This document shows positions 11,615 through 22,411 of a stretch of 64,000 nucleotides of DNA, piece after piece (positions within the stretch are counted from its first letter, which is position 1; each line of letters starts with the position of its first letter). The DNA is taken from positions 78,220,821 through 78,284,820 of the forward strand of contig JARJIL010000007.1 of NCBI GenBank assembly GCA_038502395.1, in the 5' to 3' direction. A program made the position numbers and the translations under genes. Origin of the DNA: Dittrichia graveolens (taxonomy: Eukaryota > Streptophyta > Magnoliopsida > Asterales > Asteraceae). The notes beneath the pieces are model-generated. The model saw nothing but the letters and a program-made list of their open reading frames with translations, searched no databases and was not told the DNA's origin.

Positions 11615-11705
11615 AATTCATTCGATACTTCAAAATTACTTCATCACAATATATTTAATGACATTATATATTGTGATGAAGTAATTTTGAAGTATTGAGT
11701 GAATT
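11615..11705. repeat. Near-perfect palindromic hairpin
   Basis: Two arms of about 39 bp, both containing CTTCAAAATTACTTCATCAC or its complement, flank a loop of about 11 bp. Very few mismatches are visible. It may be a tiny MITE, a recent inverted duplication or a small-RNA precursor. No target-site duplication was identified. Confidence 0.75.
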
Positions 11706-12925
11706 AATGTTTTGCAGTTACTTCTAAAATTACGCATGCGGAAATATTAAAATTACGACTCCAAATACTACAATCAAAAGATACCAAGTTACGTTTAGAA
11801 TTTTTCATTAAAAATTAATTGAATGCATAAAGATAGAAAGTCTCGGGTAATGGGATGAAGAAGAAGAAAGGACCTTGGGATCAATTGGGAAGGGTAGTTT
11901 GGTAATGTCATAAAGTATTTCGAATTTTAGATAAGTTTTTCAATAATAAAATGATTTAATCTTTATTAAAAATGAGTTTGGATATAGATGTGAGTTTAAT
12001 AGTTTTAGAAGGATATACATGTAGTTTTAAAATTTATAAGGATATTGAAGTAATATTGAAAGTTTATAAGGATATGAGTGAAATTTTTCCAACATGTGAG
12101 TTAATAACAAATTTAATGCAAGCTACAATCTTATGTATAGAAGTGATGAAGAATAAGAGAACTTTTAATTGTTTTTAACATTTATTTTTCACGAGTTTTC
12201 TATGTACAATCTCATGTATTAACCTACATATTATTCTCATATAAAGTAAAAATAAAGATATTACATTCTCTCTCTATCACTTTCAAACTTGTTGAATGTT
12301 TCAAGATTTCATACTATTTTTAAAACAAACACATTTTATGTAATATTTTAGATTTCTTGAGTGATAATTATCGTAAGATTTATGAAAATTTGTACAACAT
12401 AAGTGGCTACTCAACCACCACTCGTCGCAAAGTGTGTTTGTTTTAGGGTATGTTTGATGGTCTACCGAAAAGTCGTGGCCCCCATCTATCACCTTCTCTA
12501 TTTCGTTTTTCATTTTTGTGATTTTTTTCTAATCTCCCAAATGTTGCGAGTATTTCACCTTGTTTCTTGTTTATGTTGCTTACGATTTTTATGTAACAAT
12601 GTGATTTTTTTAAGTCTATTATACATTGTTCAATACCCATGAATTAAATAGCTGGTTTTTTGTTACTGTCGGTATAGTTCAATTGTTTATTGGTAGAAGA
12701 ATTCACCTCATAACTTGTTTATACATATGAAAAGTTATGTTTAGTTGGTTTTATTGTGGTTGATTGATAAACATTTAGGTAAATCTCTTTTTATAAATTT
12801 ATTTTGAGTGATCTTGTTATGGTTAACCAAAAGCGTTTATTATTGACCATTAAATAGTAGTTGCTTATTAAATAAATTCGTTGGTGATTCTTCATCGGTG
12901 AAATAGATAAAGTTTGTAACTTATT
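11706..12925. other. AT-rich intergenic DNA, nothing recognised
   Basis: Several short open frames occur (11972-12178, 12301-12642). None has a domain, intron signals or homology I recognise. Confidence 0.5.
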
Positions 12926-13053
12926 CTGAACATATAATAAACAAGAGAATTTAGGTTTTTCTTATGATTTCCATTTTCATTGTTCATAAGTGAACATATA
13001 ATAAACAAGAGAATTTGGGTTTTCTTATGATTTTCATTTTCATTGTTCATAAA
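12926..13053. repeat. Tandem duplication, about 64-bp unit, two copies
   Basis: Copy 1 (12926-12990) and copy 2 (12991-13053) both read TGAACATATAATAAACAAGA and end in CATTTTCATTGTTCATAA. They differ at a few positions and by one or two indels. Confidence 0.85.
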
Positions 13054-13756
13054 TGAACACAAATTAATTATAAGAATTTGGTTAAAATGGTCAAGGATGT
13101 TAAAATATCTGTTTTAGACGCAAAAAAGTCTCTGATTTTTTCTTTTCTTTATCGTTGTTCACCAAAGAATAGTAAGAGATTTTTCGAAAAATGGTTTTTG
13201 AGTTTGTTCCTGAACTTCTAAAAAAATGGATTTTTAGTATATTCATTGGTTTAAGTTAATAGTGGTGATTTTTGATTCATTTATTAGTGATCTTTTGTTT
13301 AAATAATGACAAAAGAATATTTATAAAATAATTAACTAGAAAAAAGTTACAAAGAAAACATGAGAGAGATAAAATCTGGAAAAAAAACTAATTACATAGA
13401 GAAAAAGCTAATTATAGAGAAGAGAGAAAATAATTTTGTTTACTAATTTACCTTTTATAATTAAATGAAAAACTAATTATGATTAATGTGAACCACAATA
13501 TCATAAACCAATCAATGGCTAAAATTGTTTCTCGCATTTTTCGCAAATAAAACGTTTTTCGCACAAACCCTCCCCTATATGTATATATATAATATATACA
13601 TGTTTATGTGTGTAGTGCCTGTTTATATTTAATAATATCGGGTTTGTATAATATTATATTTATATATGTATATGTTGGTTTATGTTTTTGGTTATGTTTG
13701 GCTAAATTAAGTTAAACAAATAAAGACGAACACAAAAATTCGTTAATTTATTCGTT

Positions 13757-14011
13757 ATTTGTTCAATTAAAATTTAATTAACAAACATGATCGAGTCTCT
13801 TTTGTATTCTTTTAATCATCTACAGCTCTATCATTCGACAAAAAATCCCAAATAACCTTCTTTTCTCTAAAAGTGTTTGTTACTTATTCGACTAAAATTT
13901 AGTGAACAAACACGAACAAGTCACCCTCGTATTCTTTTGATCATCTACAACCCTACAGCCCTACCTATCGAGTAAAAATCCCAAATAACCTTTTCTCTAA
14001 AAGTGTTTGTT
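13757..14011. repeat. Tandem duplication, about 125-bp unit, two copies
   Basis: Both units run from a TTCGTTA/TTCGACTAAAATTT phrase to AAAAGTGTTTGTTAC and share TATTCTTTT(A/G)ATCATCTACA and TCCCAAATAACCTT. The second copy has diverged more in its middle. Confidence 0.75.
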
Positions 14012-14540
14012 ACTGCCACGTGTATATTTCTAAAAGCAGAAAATTGCATGAAAATATAATAAACTTTTTATTAATTATCTTTGTATTAAACCCCAACTTT
14101 ATTTTTCTTAAAGACAATACAATCAATGTTCTTATTCATCTTATTAGATGTTTTTTAGTTAAAACTACTAGAACTTGTAAGCTCTTTATTTTTCAACAAA
14201 ACCCAGTTTTTCTAACGAAAGTTCTAGTTATATGAATCTTTTCTCTTCCCTTCTTTCTCTTTATCGGTTAGAAATTGCCAAAAAATTTAGTGGTTAAAGT
14301 GATAATGAGGAAAACTTTATGGGGTTTTTTTCCAATATTAATCCTATTATCATTGTGGACACACCATATATTCAAACACACACACACACGTGTTTGGGGA
14401 TCACCATGGCCAACTTCCACCACCACCATCATTGTTGACTTCTATTGCCACCATCATTGCCATCTTCTGATTATCAACATTACGGTTCTCAACACCATGT
14501 TGAAAGTATTGATATTACACATACTATGGAAACTGTGAGT
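14012..14540. other. Intergenic DNA, nothing recognised
   Basis: Short open frames at 14020-14235 and 14275-14538 are AT-rich or hold CACCACCACC-type simple sequence. No domain is seen. Confidence 0.5.
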
Positions 14541-16118
14541 TGTTACAGGCGGAAGCTGGACCGTAATCCTTCTCACTAATACATGTTGTACCTGAAAAGG
14601 ATGAACACCACACGAATAAGCACAAATGCTTAGTGAGCACACAAAAATCCACAAAACATAATATTACACATAACACTACAAGAGCATAAACTCAAGAACC
14701 ATTACATACTCATATGGGATAGAATCCCCGGCTAAATTTGACACACAAATACTACTTTATGCTAATTGTTGTCTACTTCTGCTTATATATATTACACAAG
14801 GAATTGAGAGTAGTCTCCCCTGCTTACACATAGATAAACACATATTGGGAGTTGTCTCCCTTACTCATCACATAACAAAAGTATTGGGAGTTGCCTCCCC
14901 TGCTCATCACGTAATACACATTAATTCACACACATACACACACACACACACATATATATATATATCCATAACTATGTTTTGAGAAGAGTTCATGTAACTC
15001 ACCTTTGTTGATGGTCTACGACTCTGTTAACTACTTAAAACGAGAATATCGATTAGCTATCAACACCTACAATCAAATGACACTACATTAATTACAAATT
15101 ATGCATTCGTCTACTCAATAGTGGCCAACACGGCCCGTGTATAATCACATGGCTACACAAGACATATCAAACCAATGTCAAACCCTACCCTACATGGCCC
15201 GTGTACCCTATCTTTACATGGCTAAAGCTCCCAAGATGGCCTATGCCATTAAAGGCACAACACAGCCTGTATAAATTCTGTACATAACCTGTTTACCTTA
15301 CGCAAGCTGCCTACACGACCTGTCACTCCTCTACATGGCCCTTGTTTAGCTTCTAGCAACAACAGTTGGACATGAACATGCTATTTTCCGGCCAAAACAC
15401 CAATTTATCAATACTCAAATGTTATCAGCACTCAGTAAACACTAGATAACATATAAAAACACTTACATGCAACAAAACAACTCCATTTGATCATCCCTTG
15501 ATCAAATTACACATAAGAACTCAATTTGAACCATTAACATCAATTTACCTATCATAACATCATGCAACTTTATAATAAATGTCAATGGATTTCTAATTCA
15601 TTTAAAACAGTGATAAATCATTACAAATCATTCAATCGTCAATCTGCTTTTGTCAAGAACACTTACGCTTCAATAATTTATCAAGAACTTATCAAAAACA
15701 CCAGATTTGGTTAAATAATCTTACCTTGAAACTTGAATCAACAAGAGACATCTCAATTCTGCTTCAATATAATCAAAAACTCCAATTGTTTAAGCTCTCC
15801 AAGTTGTCCCACGTTTCTTCCAGATGTTTCAACACCACCATTTTGACCAAAAGTCAATTAAGCCTCTATATATACTTCAAACTTTTGGATATTGACAAGT
15901 TGAGTCCCATAAGTCTTGTTAGTAATAATTCAGTCACAAAAACTAATTTAATTCATAAACATACCAATACACTTGGCAATCTTAATAAACAATGAAACTC
16001 GCATATTAATAAACAATGAAACTCTTAACACATATATAATAAACAACTCTTTGAAATTAGATTACTCCAAATAAATATAAAATAATAAACTAGATTTTTG
16101 GGATGTTATAGTAAACTC
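14541..16118 (-). mobile_element. Probable gypsy-type LTR remnant, minus orientation
   Basis: Read on the minus strand it opens TATAACATCCCAAAAATC and closes in CCGCCTGTAACA, which resembles a plant gypsy LTR beginning TGTAACATCCC with the second base altered. The interior has the repeated phrase GGCCCGTGTA and three imperfect units containing TTGGGAGTTG(T/C)CTCCC between 14800 and 14930. I found no matching target duplication and no polyprotein. It could be a solo LTR or a truncated element. Confidence 0.4.
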
Positions 16119-17080
16119 TTAGCATGTTGTTCAGATGTTCTAGAATAGTCCTATATTCGTATATAGGTTCTTGCTATATTCAGCAAGCTACTACCCCAAC
16201 ATATTACCCTCATTTGATTTATGAGATTCTCTATATGACTTTGACAAGTCCTGTATCTTGATAATAATATGTACCCTATATTAATGCAAACACACTATAT
16301 ACATTCGATCTTGGCATTACACAAAGTACCCCGATTCAAATGCTTAACTCATGCATCACTTATTGTCTATTAGCACGTACAATCTATTTTCACATTAACA
16401 TATTATTAACAGATAAGGCCTAAACACATTAAGGATATATACGCATGTCATCATGTCACATATAATCACCGAGCACAACATATTTCACATAAACATATAC
16501 ATATACTGCTTATTGTCATACTCACGAGGATATTTAGCTTTAGCCGACCGCTCTTAAACCCAGTTTAAGTTCAGAACGCACATCACTATGTATCAGAATG
16601 ACTAAACTCTCAAACCTAGACTCTGATATCAAATTGTTACACCCCATTTTTTTGTAGAACTGAACATGTCATTAAATTTCTCAAGAAAAATCTTTGTCAC
16701 CGTTCATTTCAAACAAACAATCAATGATTACATCATTTCGAGTCATATCAAAAGTTTGCCAAAACGTAACAACCAACATCAATATGGAAAAAGTGGTCCT
16801 TGGAAATCAGTGAGGTGAGCCGTCAACCACGCATTAGAGCCTCTCCTTTGTCCTGACCTAAAAAGAATTAACGGGTTAAACGTAAATTTTAGTGAGCACA
16901 AAATAACACATCATACCATATATGCTTTGGGAAAATAATTGATTTGGAACAACCGGGTGCCCACAAAATAAATATTCTTATTTGGTGGGTAATGAATGAT
17001 CGCTTGCCAACTCTGATAAATACTTTAATATTACCCCGGAATGGTATATATATATATATATACCTTTACCCGTACCTACC
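16119..17080 (-). mobile_element. LTR/primer-site junction of a decayed retrotransposon
   Basis: On the minus strand an LTR-like end, GGGGTGTAACA (starting at plus 16635), is followed by ATTTGATATCAGAGTC (16619-16634). That is a variant of the common plant primer-binding site TGGTATCAGAGC. The DNA at higher coordinates would be the LTR and the DNA at lower coordinates the start of the interior. Neither a second LTR nor a gag frame is recognisable. Confidence 0.45.
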
Positions 17081-17084
17081 TTAA

Positions 17085-18001
17085 GGTAGTGTTTGGATTG
17101 AGGGATTCCTTGGGAATTCTTAGGAATTGGAATCCAATTCCTATGAAATCCTTTGTTTGGTTCAAAAAGAAGGAAGGAAAAGGAATCTGAACTATGGAAA
17201 ACATTCCCTCAGGTGAGGGATTTCAAATTCCTTCACAAGGTGGAAGGAATTCACATTCCATCCTTTCTTTCTTACCCTTCATCTTCGATCTTCATCTGCT
17301 CCCCACCGTTCACATCCATCCTCACCATCGAACTTTGCCGCTTATTCTCACCGGGCCGGCGACCGGAGAACAACGACCAACGACCGGAGACCGGCAACTA
17401 ACGACCGGCTACGACCATCGAAGCTTCGACTGTGGGGACGACCTCGCGAAGCTTCAACCATCGATTAAGGCTTCGACCTCCGATTAGGGCTTCGACCTCA
17501 CGAAGCTTCGACCTCATGAAGCTTTGACCTCCGATTAGGGCTTCGACTGTGGCGACGTCGATTAGAGCTCCGACTGTGGCGACGTCGATTAGGGCTTCGA
17601 CTGTGGCCTGAGGCGACGACTCGAACGGCTACGAACGAACGGCGACACGAAGGGCGCTCTACCGGCGAAAGGATCGGCGAAGAGCGACACGATCAGGGAC
17701 CTCGACGACCGGCGGTGGACTGGGGCAATGACTCGAACGTCCGGCGACACGATTGGTGAAGAGGGACTCGAACGGCCGGGACTCTACCGGCGTCGCGAAG
17801 GCCAGAAGACAAAGATGGCGATTTTTGGGTGCTTGTTGCGTTTGTGGTGAGAGGGTAGCAAGATATAGATTCCAATTCCTTGTGTAAAGGTAACCAAACA
17901 CAATACCCCAGAATTTAGATTCCAATTCTAAATCCTTCAAATTCCAATTCCTTCCTACATTCCAATTCCTTCAAAAAACAATCCGCGAACCAAACGTCAC
18001 C
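17085..18001. mobile_element. Tourist/PIF-like element with GC-rich tandem interior
   Basis: The ends are GGTAGTGTTTGG on the left and CCAAACGTCACC on the right. An exact TAA target triplet stands on both sides (17082-17084 and 18002-18004). Subterminal repeats of the TCCAATTCCTTC type run in both orientations. The interior (17330-17800) is unusually GC-rich and contains short tandem units with GATTAGGGCTTCGACTGTGG and GAAGCTTCGACCTC. It is open in several frames (17153-17487 plus, 17659-17940 minus), but the peptides are low-complexity and I do not call a gene. No transposase is present. Confidence 0.75.
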
Positions 18002-18003
18002 TA

Positions 18004-18092
18004 AGTGTTTTCAACCTCACAAACACTTTAAATGAGGGTATGTTAGTTATTTCATCATTTACTCGTTTAAGTGTTCGTGAATGTGAAAACAC
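18004..18092. repeat. Small palindromic MITE-like repeat
   Basis: The left arm AAGTGTTTTCAACCTCACAA and the right arm (reversed, GGTGTTTTCACATTCACGAA) pair imperfectly and flank AGGGTATGTTAGTTATTTCA. A related copy is at 47317-47411. Confidence 0.55.
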
Positions 18093-18369
18093 CTATTATA
18101 TATGCTTTTAGCTTCACAAATTCTTTTCCCTATCACCTAAGTTAATTATTAATACAAATGTATGTATGGCTAACGAGTAGTTTATTGGTTTTGAAACCGA
18201 TAGTAGCATATAACGAGTTTTTATGCATTATTTATACGATAATGAACTTGGAACATCTTAGATTTTTGAACTTTTATGCTTGTTTCAAGTTTGCTTAAAG
18301 AGGTCAAATCACAAGCCCGACGATTACTTTTCTTTTGAACATTATATTGATCATTAGTTAGATAGGATC

Positions 18370-18800
18370 ATGGTTTTAAAAAGTCCGTTTTGGCTTCATC
18401 ATGACTTCGTCAAGGCTTGAAGTTTGACCATGCTACCACGATATGGTTCAAGGCTTGGGCTTAAGGTTTGACGTACGCTAAGGTCTAGATTGACATACTT
18501 TTACATATTATGAGTCGTGTTAGAGATACTGAGTCATATGAGCTGAATATATATAGTTATTCAATTATATGAATGGTTGGATATACCTAAAACAAAGAAA
18601 AAATTGATAAATTACGTTATAAACCTATAATTATATTTTTTTTATATTTGTTTGTATAATTTTTTATACATAATTATTATTTGAATACAAAATTGTCGTC
18701 TTAAATTACGCCTTGTGAAACATCGTGACCTTGTTATGGCTTCCAAGCCTTAAGGCTTAACCATGTCTCCAAACCACGACTCATGTTATTTAAAACATTG
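18370..18800 (+). repeat. Dispersed repeat, copy 1 (partner at 58562-58818)
   Basis: From about 18540 onward it shares an ordered set of phrases with 58562-58818: ATATATAGTTATTCAATTAT, then GTTGGATATACC or GTTAGATATATT, TTGTTTGTATAATT, a (G/C)TCTTA-TTACGCC block, and CATGTTATTTAAAACATTG at the end. The family is not identified. The 5' part (18380-18540) has several GGCTT(G/C)AAG phrases. Confidence 0.6.
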
Positions 18801-19492
18801 GATATAATAAAATCTTTTAAGTTTACTTTTTATAAAATCTGGTGTAATTTTCTATTAAGTACTTTAGGACGCATCATTTTTACACATGTTGCAATTCTTA
18901 AAACACGTCACATATATAGGAATGTAATTATCTTTTCCTTCTCTATTATAAAACTTAACACGACAGATAATAGAAATTAGTAGCACCTAACACAAGAAAA
19001 ACCATTACGTCTTCAATGATTGTAATTAATTACCACAATTTGTTCTGAAGTTGAAACTTGAACCAACTCAACTAACATTCATTTAAAAGTTGCATACAAG
19101 TTGAGGTCAAGGACATTGAGTGTTTGACTACTGACTAGGCAGTCTGTCTTACATTACATACAAAGTATATATATAAACTGGTTTTGGACGGCAAAACCCA
19201 AGAATTTAAAGTTTGACTTAACGAAGATTTGGTTCGCTTCTTAGTTTTAGATTTGGATCAAGTACATTGGATTCGGTTTCGACCCGATTGACACCACTAA
19301 AGTTGACATTGCATTCTTCATACATGTTCTTAGGTTGAGCATGCTATTCCACATAACAATACCAATCACTAACATTACTCTACACATCTCTATATATCTC
19401 TTCCCATAATAATAGATACACATATTTGAATCAAAGCATCGCCCAATGTACGTACGTGATTTTGATGCCTGACAAACCCAATCGAGCCGATT
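18801..19492 (-). other. Downstream flank of the receptor kinase gene
   Basis: No gene is seen. The last part before 19493 probably includes the 3' untranslated region of the kinase gene. The 65-codon frame at 18783-18980 overlaps a repeat and is not credible. Confidence 0.4.
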
Positions 19493-22021
19493 TCACATCG
19501 TCACGGGGTGCAACAACGATGAGGACACCCTCTCGATATTCATCCCTGAAGCTGACGATGACCCTTTTGGAGTTTGAAACGAGGAAGAAGAGGACTGTGC
19601 CATAACCGATGGTGCGAAAGTAGAGACACTACTACTCATGTTCACGCTAGTCCCCGCAACCGATACATCTATCGTGGTTCCGGCCTTTGGAGCTGGTGGC
19701 TTCTCAAATTCCGTCACTCCTTCCAACATCTGAACCACCTTTCCCATTGTTGGTCTCTGCGACGGTTGTTCTTGAATACACCAAAAACTTACTTCAATCA
19801 CTCGTCGAATCTGATCCATGTCCAGTTGTTCATGGTTTTGAATCTTGGCGTCGATAATTGCTTCGATATTCCCTCGATCAAACTCTTCGTATGCCCAAAC
19901 CGAAAACTTTTTCCGGTTGGTTAGTTCGGAAACTTCAAAGTTCCGTCTTCCACACACGATCTCTAACAAAACCATTCCGTAACTGTAAACATCCGACTTC
20001 GAAGTTATTGGGAGGTTTGCAAGCCATTCTGGGGCCAAATACCCTCGAGTCCCTCTCACGCTAGTTAACGTGCGATAGCGGTGGTCTTTAGGGTTTACTA
20101 ATTTTGCGAGCCCAAAATCAGAAACTTTAGCGCTGTAATTCTCGTCTAGAAGAATGTTTTCGGGTTTGATATCACAATGAACAATACAATCTCGACATTC
20201 TTCGTGAAGATATGTAATACCCCTTGCAGTCCCGAGAGCAATATTGAATCGGCACTCCCAATTCAACTGTTGTTCGGGTGTGAATAAAAAGTTATCGAGA
20301 GAACTGTTTTTCATAAACTCGTAAACTAATAGCCGGTGACGACCCTCGGAGCAAAACCCGATTAGTCTCACAAGATTCAAATGATGGGTGCTGCTAATTG
20401 TTGCGACTTCCATACGAAACTGTTTCTCACCTTGTTCAATACCTTCGAGTTGTTTAACTGCAACCACGGTTCTGTTTGCTAGAACGCCTTTATAAACCGC
20501 ACCGAAACCACCGGCACCTAGCTTCTCCTTGAACCCTTTTGTAGCCCTTTGGAGGTCCTTGTATGAAAACTGGACAGGTGCACCAGATGCGTACTCCAGA
20601 AGTGCGTATTGAGCCGATAAAACACCGAGTCTGGGGCTGTTTCTACAACACCAGAACCATAAACCGAGTTCAGCCATAACTAAACCGAAAAGTGTAGCCA
20701 CTGCCACCACCACCACTATCCACGGGCGGAGCTTCCACCGGGTACTCTTATCGGAAGTAATGGACGGATTTGGGGTCACAGGTCCACAAACTTTGAGGTA
20801 TGACGTGCTGGGAAGTGCGGGAGATTGATACCCGCTTACAAAGCTGGGCACTTTCAAGTAACATAATCCGGTGCCATCGGATAACGATGTTGACGCAATG
20901 CATGAACCGCTAACGAGACAATTTAGCCTGCAGGCAGAAATACCGATGAAGAACACCTGTGAAGATAATTCCGGTGGGTAAGTTAAGAACTTAGCGTTAT
21001 CTAGTTCTAACATGGTAGCACTACCGGGGCAATTCTCGATCTCCACCTTTCTCCGGCAGCCTTTCCGGTTGTCAGATGGATCAATTGGATCGAAATTCTG
21101 TGACGGACAGCCACATACCGGATTCGAACCGTTGTAACTACAGATTCCCAAGTTTCCACAATACCCGAATACTTGACATTGATCACTCACGGCGGCCCAT
21201 CTCACATTTTGATTACCAGTATTTCCAGTCGAAGAACTGTAGATTCTCAAATTACCATCGTTGTCTAGCTTGGTAAACCTAAATATATCAGGACCTTCAG
21301 CATAATCACTACTGTAAGCCATGATTACAGAAGTGGTAAGCACGGGATCAGAGAGGGATAAAATCCCAATTGATTGGAGCCCTAAACTAGGTGAAGTTAG
21401 GTTAGTATTGACGGATGAGTTCAAACCCAAAGTCCAATAAACGATGGAATCATTCCATCGAAGAGTTAAATTCCCTGAATTAATCAAACGGAATGAGTAT
21501 AAACCAGAACGCAAAACGTGATTCACCGTGAAATTCTGACCGGGAAGTATGGTATCAGTAGGATTATCGAACGAACTCCATACAGAAACGGATCCGTTTC
21601 TGAGAACCAATTTACCTGAATCATCAAGGGCAGCTGTAGTGACACCACGACCAGCTGTATTTGACTGCCAGACGACGGAGCCAGAGCCGTTGACAAGACG
21701 AAGGTTGCCGTCGGAGAGGAAATTGATGGAGGCGGTGGAGTCAGCTACGCCGGCGTCTCCACCGGCTTTCCACAGTGATATTCCGTTATAGGTGATGGCG
21801 GCGAAGTAGGCGTCGGGAGATTCGGAGACGAAACCGAAAGAGAAGGTGTTATTGGGTGAGTTCCATGTTTCGCTGGGATTTGCGGCGGTGAGAGACTGGC
21901 CGGGTCTGATATCGACAGCGGTGGACACGGAAAACAGGATTGTTGATAGGAGTAGCGGTAGAAAGGGATTAAAGGCGATCATTGTTGGGAGGTTTGTGGT
22001 GATATCTGGTGGGCATTTCAC
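19493..22021 (-). CDS. G-type lectin S-receptor-like Ser/Thr protein kinase, intronless (842 aa)
   Basis: This is a plasma-membrane receptor-like kinase of the SD-2/At1g34300-like type; its ligand is unknown. Layout: signal peptide around 14-36, bulb-type lectin domain about 37-200, EGF-like cysteine cluster 282-322, PAN/apple region 331-412, one transmembrane helix 434-458 and a kinase domain about 495-770. The glycine loop is GAGGFGAVYKG (502-512), the ATP-binding lysine is K523, and the catalytic loop is HCDIKPEN (615-622) with D617 and N622. DFG is at 635-637 and GYLAPEWL precedes subdomain IX. HCD replaces HRD, so it is a non-RD-type kinase, which often means no activation-loop control. 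A Ser-rich tail follows. The annotated ATG at 22021 leaves 13 residues before the hydrophobic segment. Met14 (21982) would give a cleaner signal peptide and is an equally good start. All key residues are present. Confidence 0.95.
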   Translation of the reverse strand: MKCPPDITTNLPTMIAFNPFLPLLLSTILFSVSTAVDIRPGQSLTAANPSETWNSPNNTFSFGFVSESPDAYFAAITYNGISLWKAGGDAGVADSTASINFLSDGNLRLVNGSGSVVWQSNTAGRGVTTAALDDSGKLVLRNGSVSVWSSFDNPTDTILPGQNFTVNHVLRSGLYSFRLINSGNLTLRWNDSIVYWTLGLNSSVNTNLTSPSLGLQSIGILSLSDPVLTTSVIMAYSSDYAEGPDIFRFTKLDNDGNLRIYSSSTGNTGNQNVRWAAVSDQCQVFGYCGNLGICSYNGSNPVCGCPSQNFDPIDPSDNRKGCRRKVEIENCPGSATMLELDNAKFLTYPPELSSQVFFIGISACRLNCLVSGSCIASTSLSDGTGLCYLKVPSFVSGYQSPALPSTSYLKVCGPVTPNPSITSDKSTRWKLRPWIVVVVAVATLFGLVMAELGLWFWCCRNSPRLGVLSAQYALLEYASGAPVQFSYKDLQRATKGFKEKLGAGGFGAVYKGVLANRTVVAVKQLEGIEQGEKQFRMEVATISSTHHLNLVRLIGFCSEGRHRLLVYEFMKNSSLDNFLFTPEQQLNWECRFNIALGTARGITYLHEECRDCIVHCDIKPENILLDENYSAKVSDFGLAKLVNPKDHRYRTLTSVRGTRGYLAPEWLANLPITSKSDVYSYGMVLLEIVCGRRNFEVSELTNRKKFSVWAYEEFDRGNIEAIIDAKIQNHEQLDMDQIRRVIEVSFWCIQEQPSQRPTMGKVVQMLEGVTEFEKPPAPKAGTTIDVSVAGTSVNMSSSVSTFAPSVMAQSSSSSFQTPKGSSSASGMNIERVSSSLLHPVTM

Positions 22022-22400
22022 ATGGATGAATTTGTGGGAAGGGAGGGAGGGAGTGTTGAATGTTGATGCCAGTGGGAACGAAGACTTTTGACTTGGCTGT
22101 GGTGCGCAGTCATTGGGAGCCTAAAATATTACATTTTTCATCCCTCCACTATTATTCTTGTCAAAACATAACATTATTTGATGTACGTTTAAGTTTAAAG
22201 TTTATTACGTTGAGTTGAGTAGAGATGAGATAAAAGGGTAACCCGTTATTGAGGGATCTCCATCGGCCGTTCTCTCGTATTTAACATGGACAAGTTGAAT
22301 CACACAATTTATAGCTAAAAGGCACCTGTAAAGATTTAATCGTTAGATATTTGATTAATGACAATATGCAAGGAGTCTAATGGTGTGTTTGTTTTAAGTG
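22022..22400 (-). promoter_or_regulatory. 5' flank of the receptor kinase gene
   Basis: This is the DNA directly upstream of the kinase start. It is AT-rich beyond about 22120 and no core promoter element is clear. A frame at 21846-22091 is the antisense shadow of the kinase 5' end. Confidence 0.35.
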
Positions 22401-22411
22401 TTTTATATTAG

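Larger units (their letters stand above)
10190..13577. repeat. Possible longer relative of the GAGAACC MITE (two outward ends)
   Basis: The left end (10190-10246) has AACCGTTTTTATTAC and ATCGCGAGAACCAATTTT. The right end (13516-13577) reads, reversed, GGGGAGGGTTTGTGCGAAAA, then TGCGAGAAACAATTTTAGCC. These would be inverted ends of one 3.4-kb insertion, or two unrelated half copies. No transposase frame is visible between them. The interval also holds a Mutator-like end, a hairpin and a tandem duplication. Confidence 0.35.

Noticed and set aside
10190..13577. A single 3.4-kb autonomous transposon defined by two outward GAGAACC-type ends
   Set aside because: The ends are diverged and no transposase is visible; kept only as a low-confidence repeat.
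17153..17940. Overlapping 82- to 97-codon open frames
   Set aside because: They arise from the GC-rich tandem interior of the Tourist-like element; no splice context or homology is seen.
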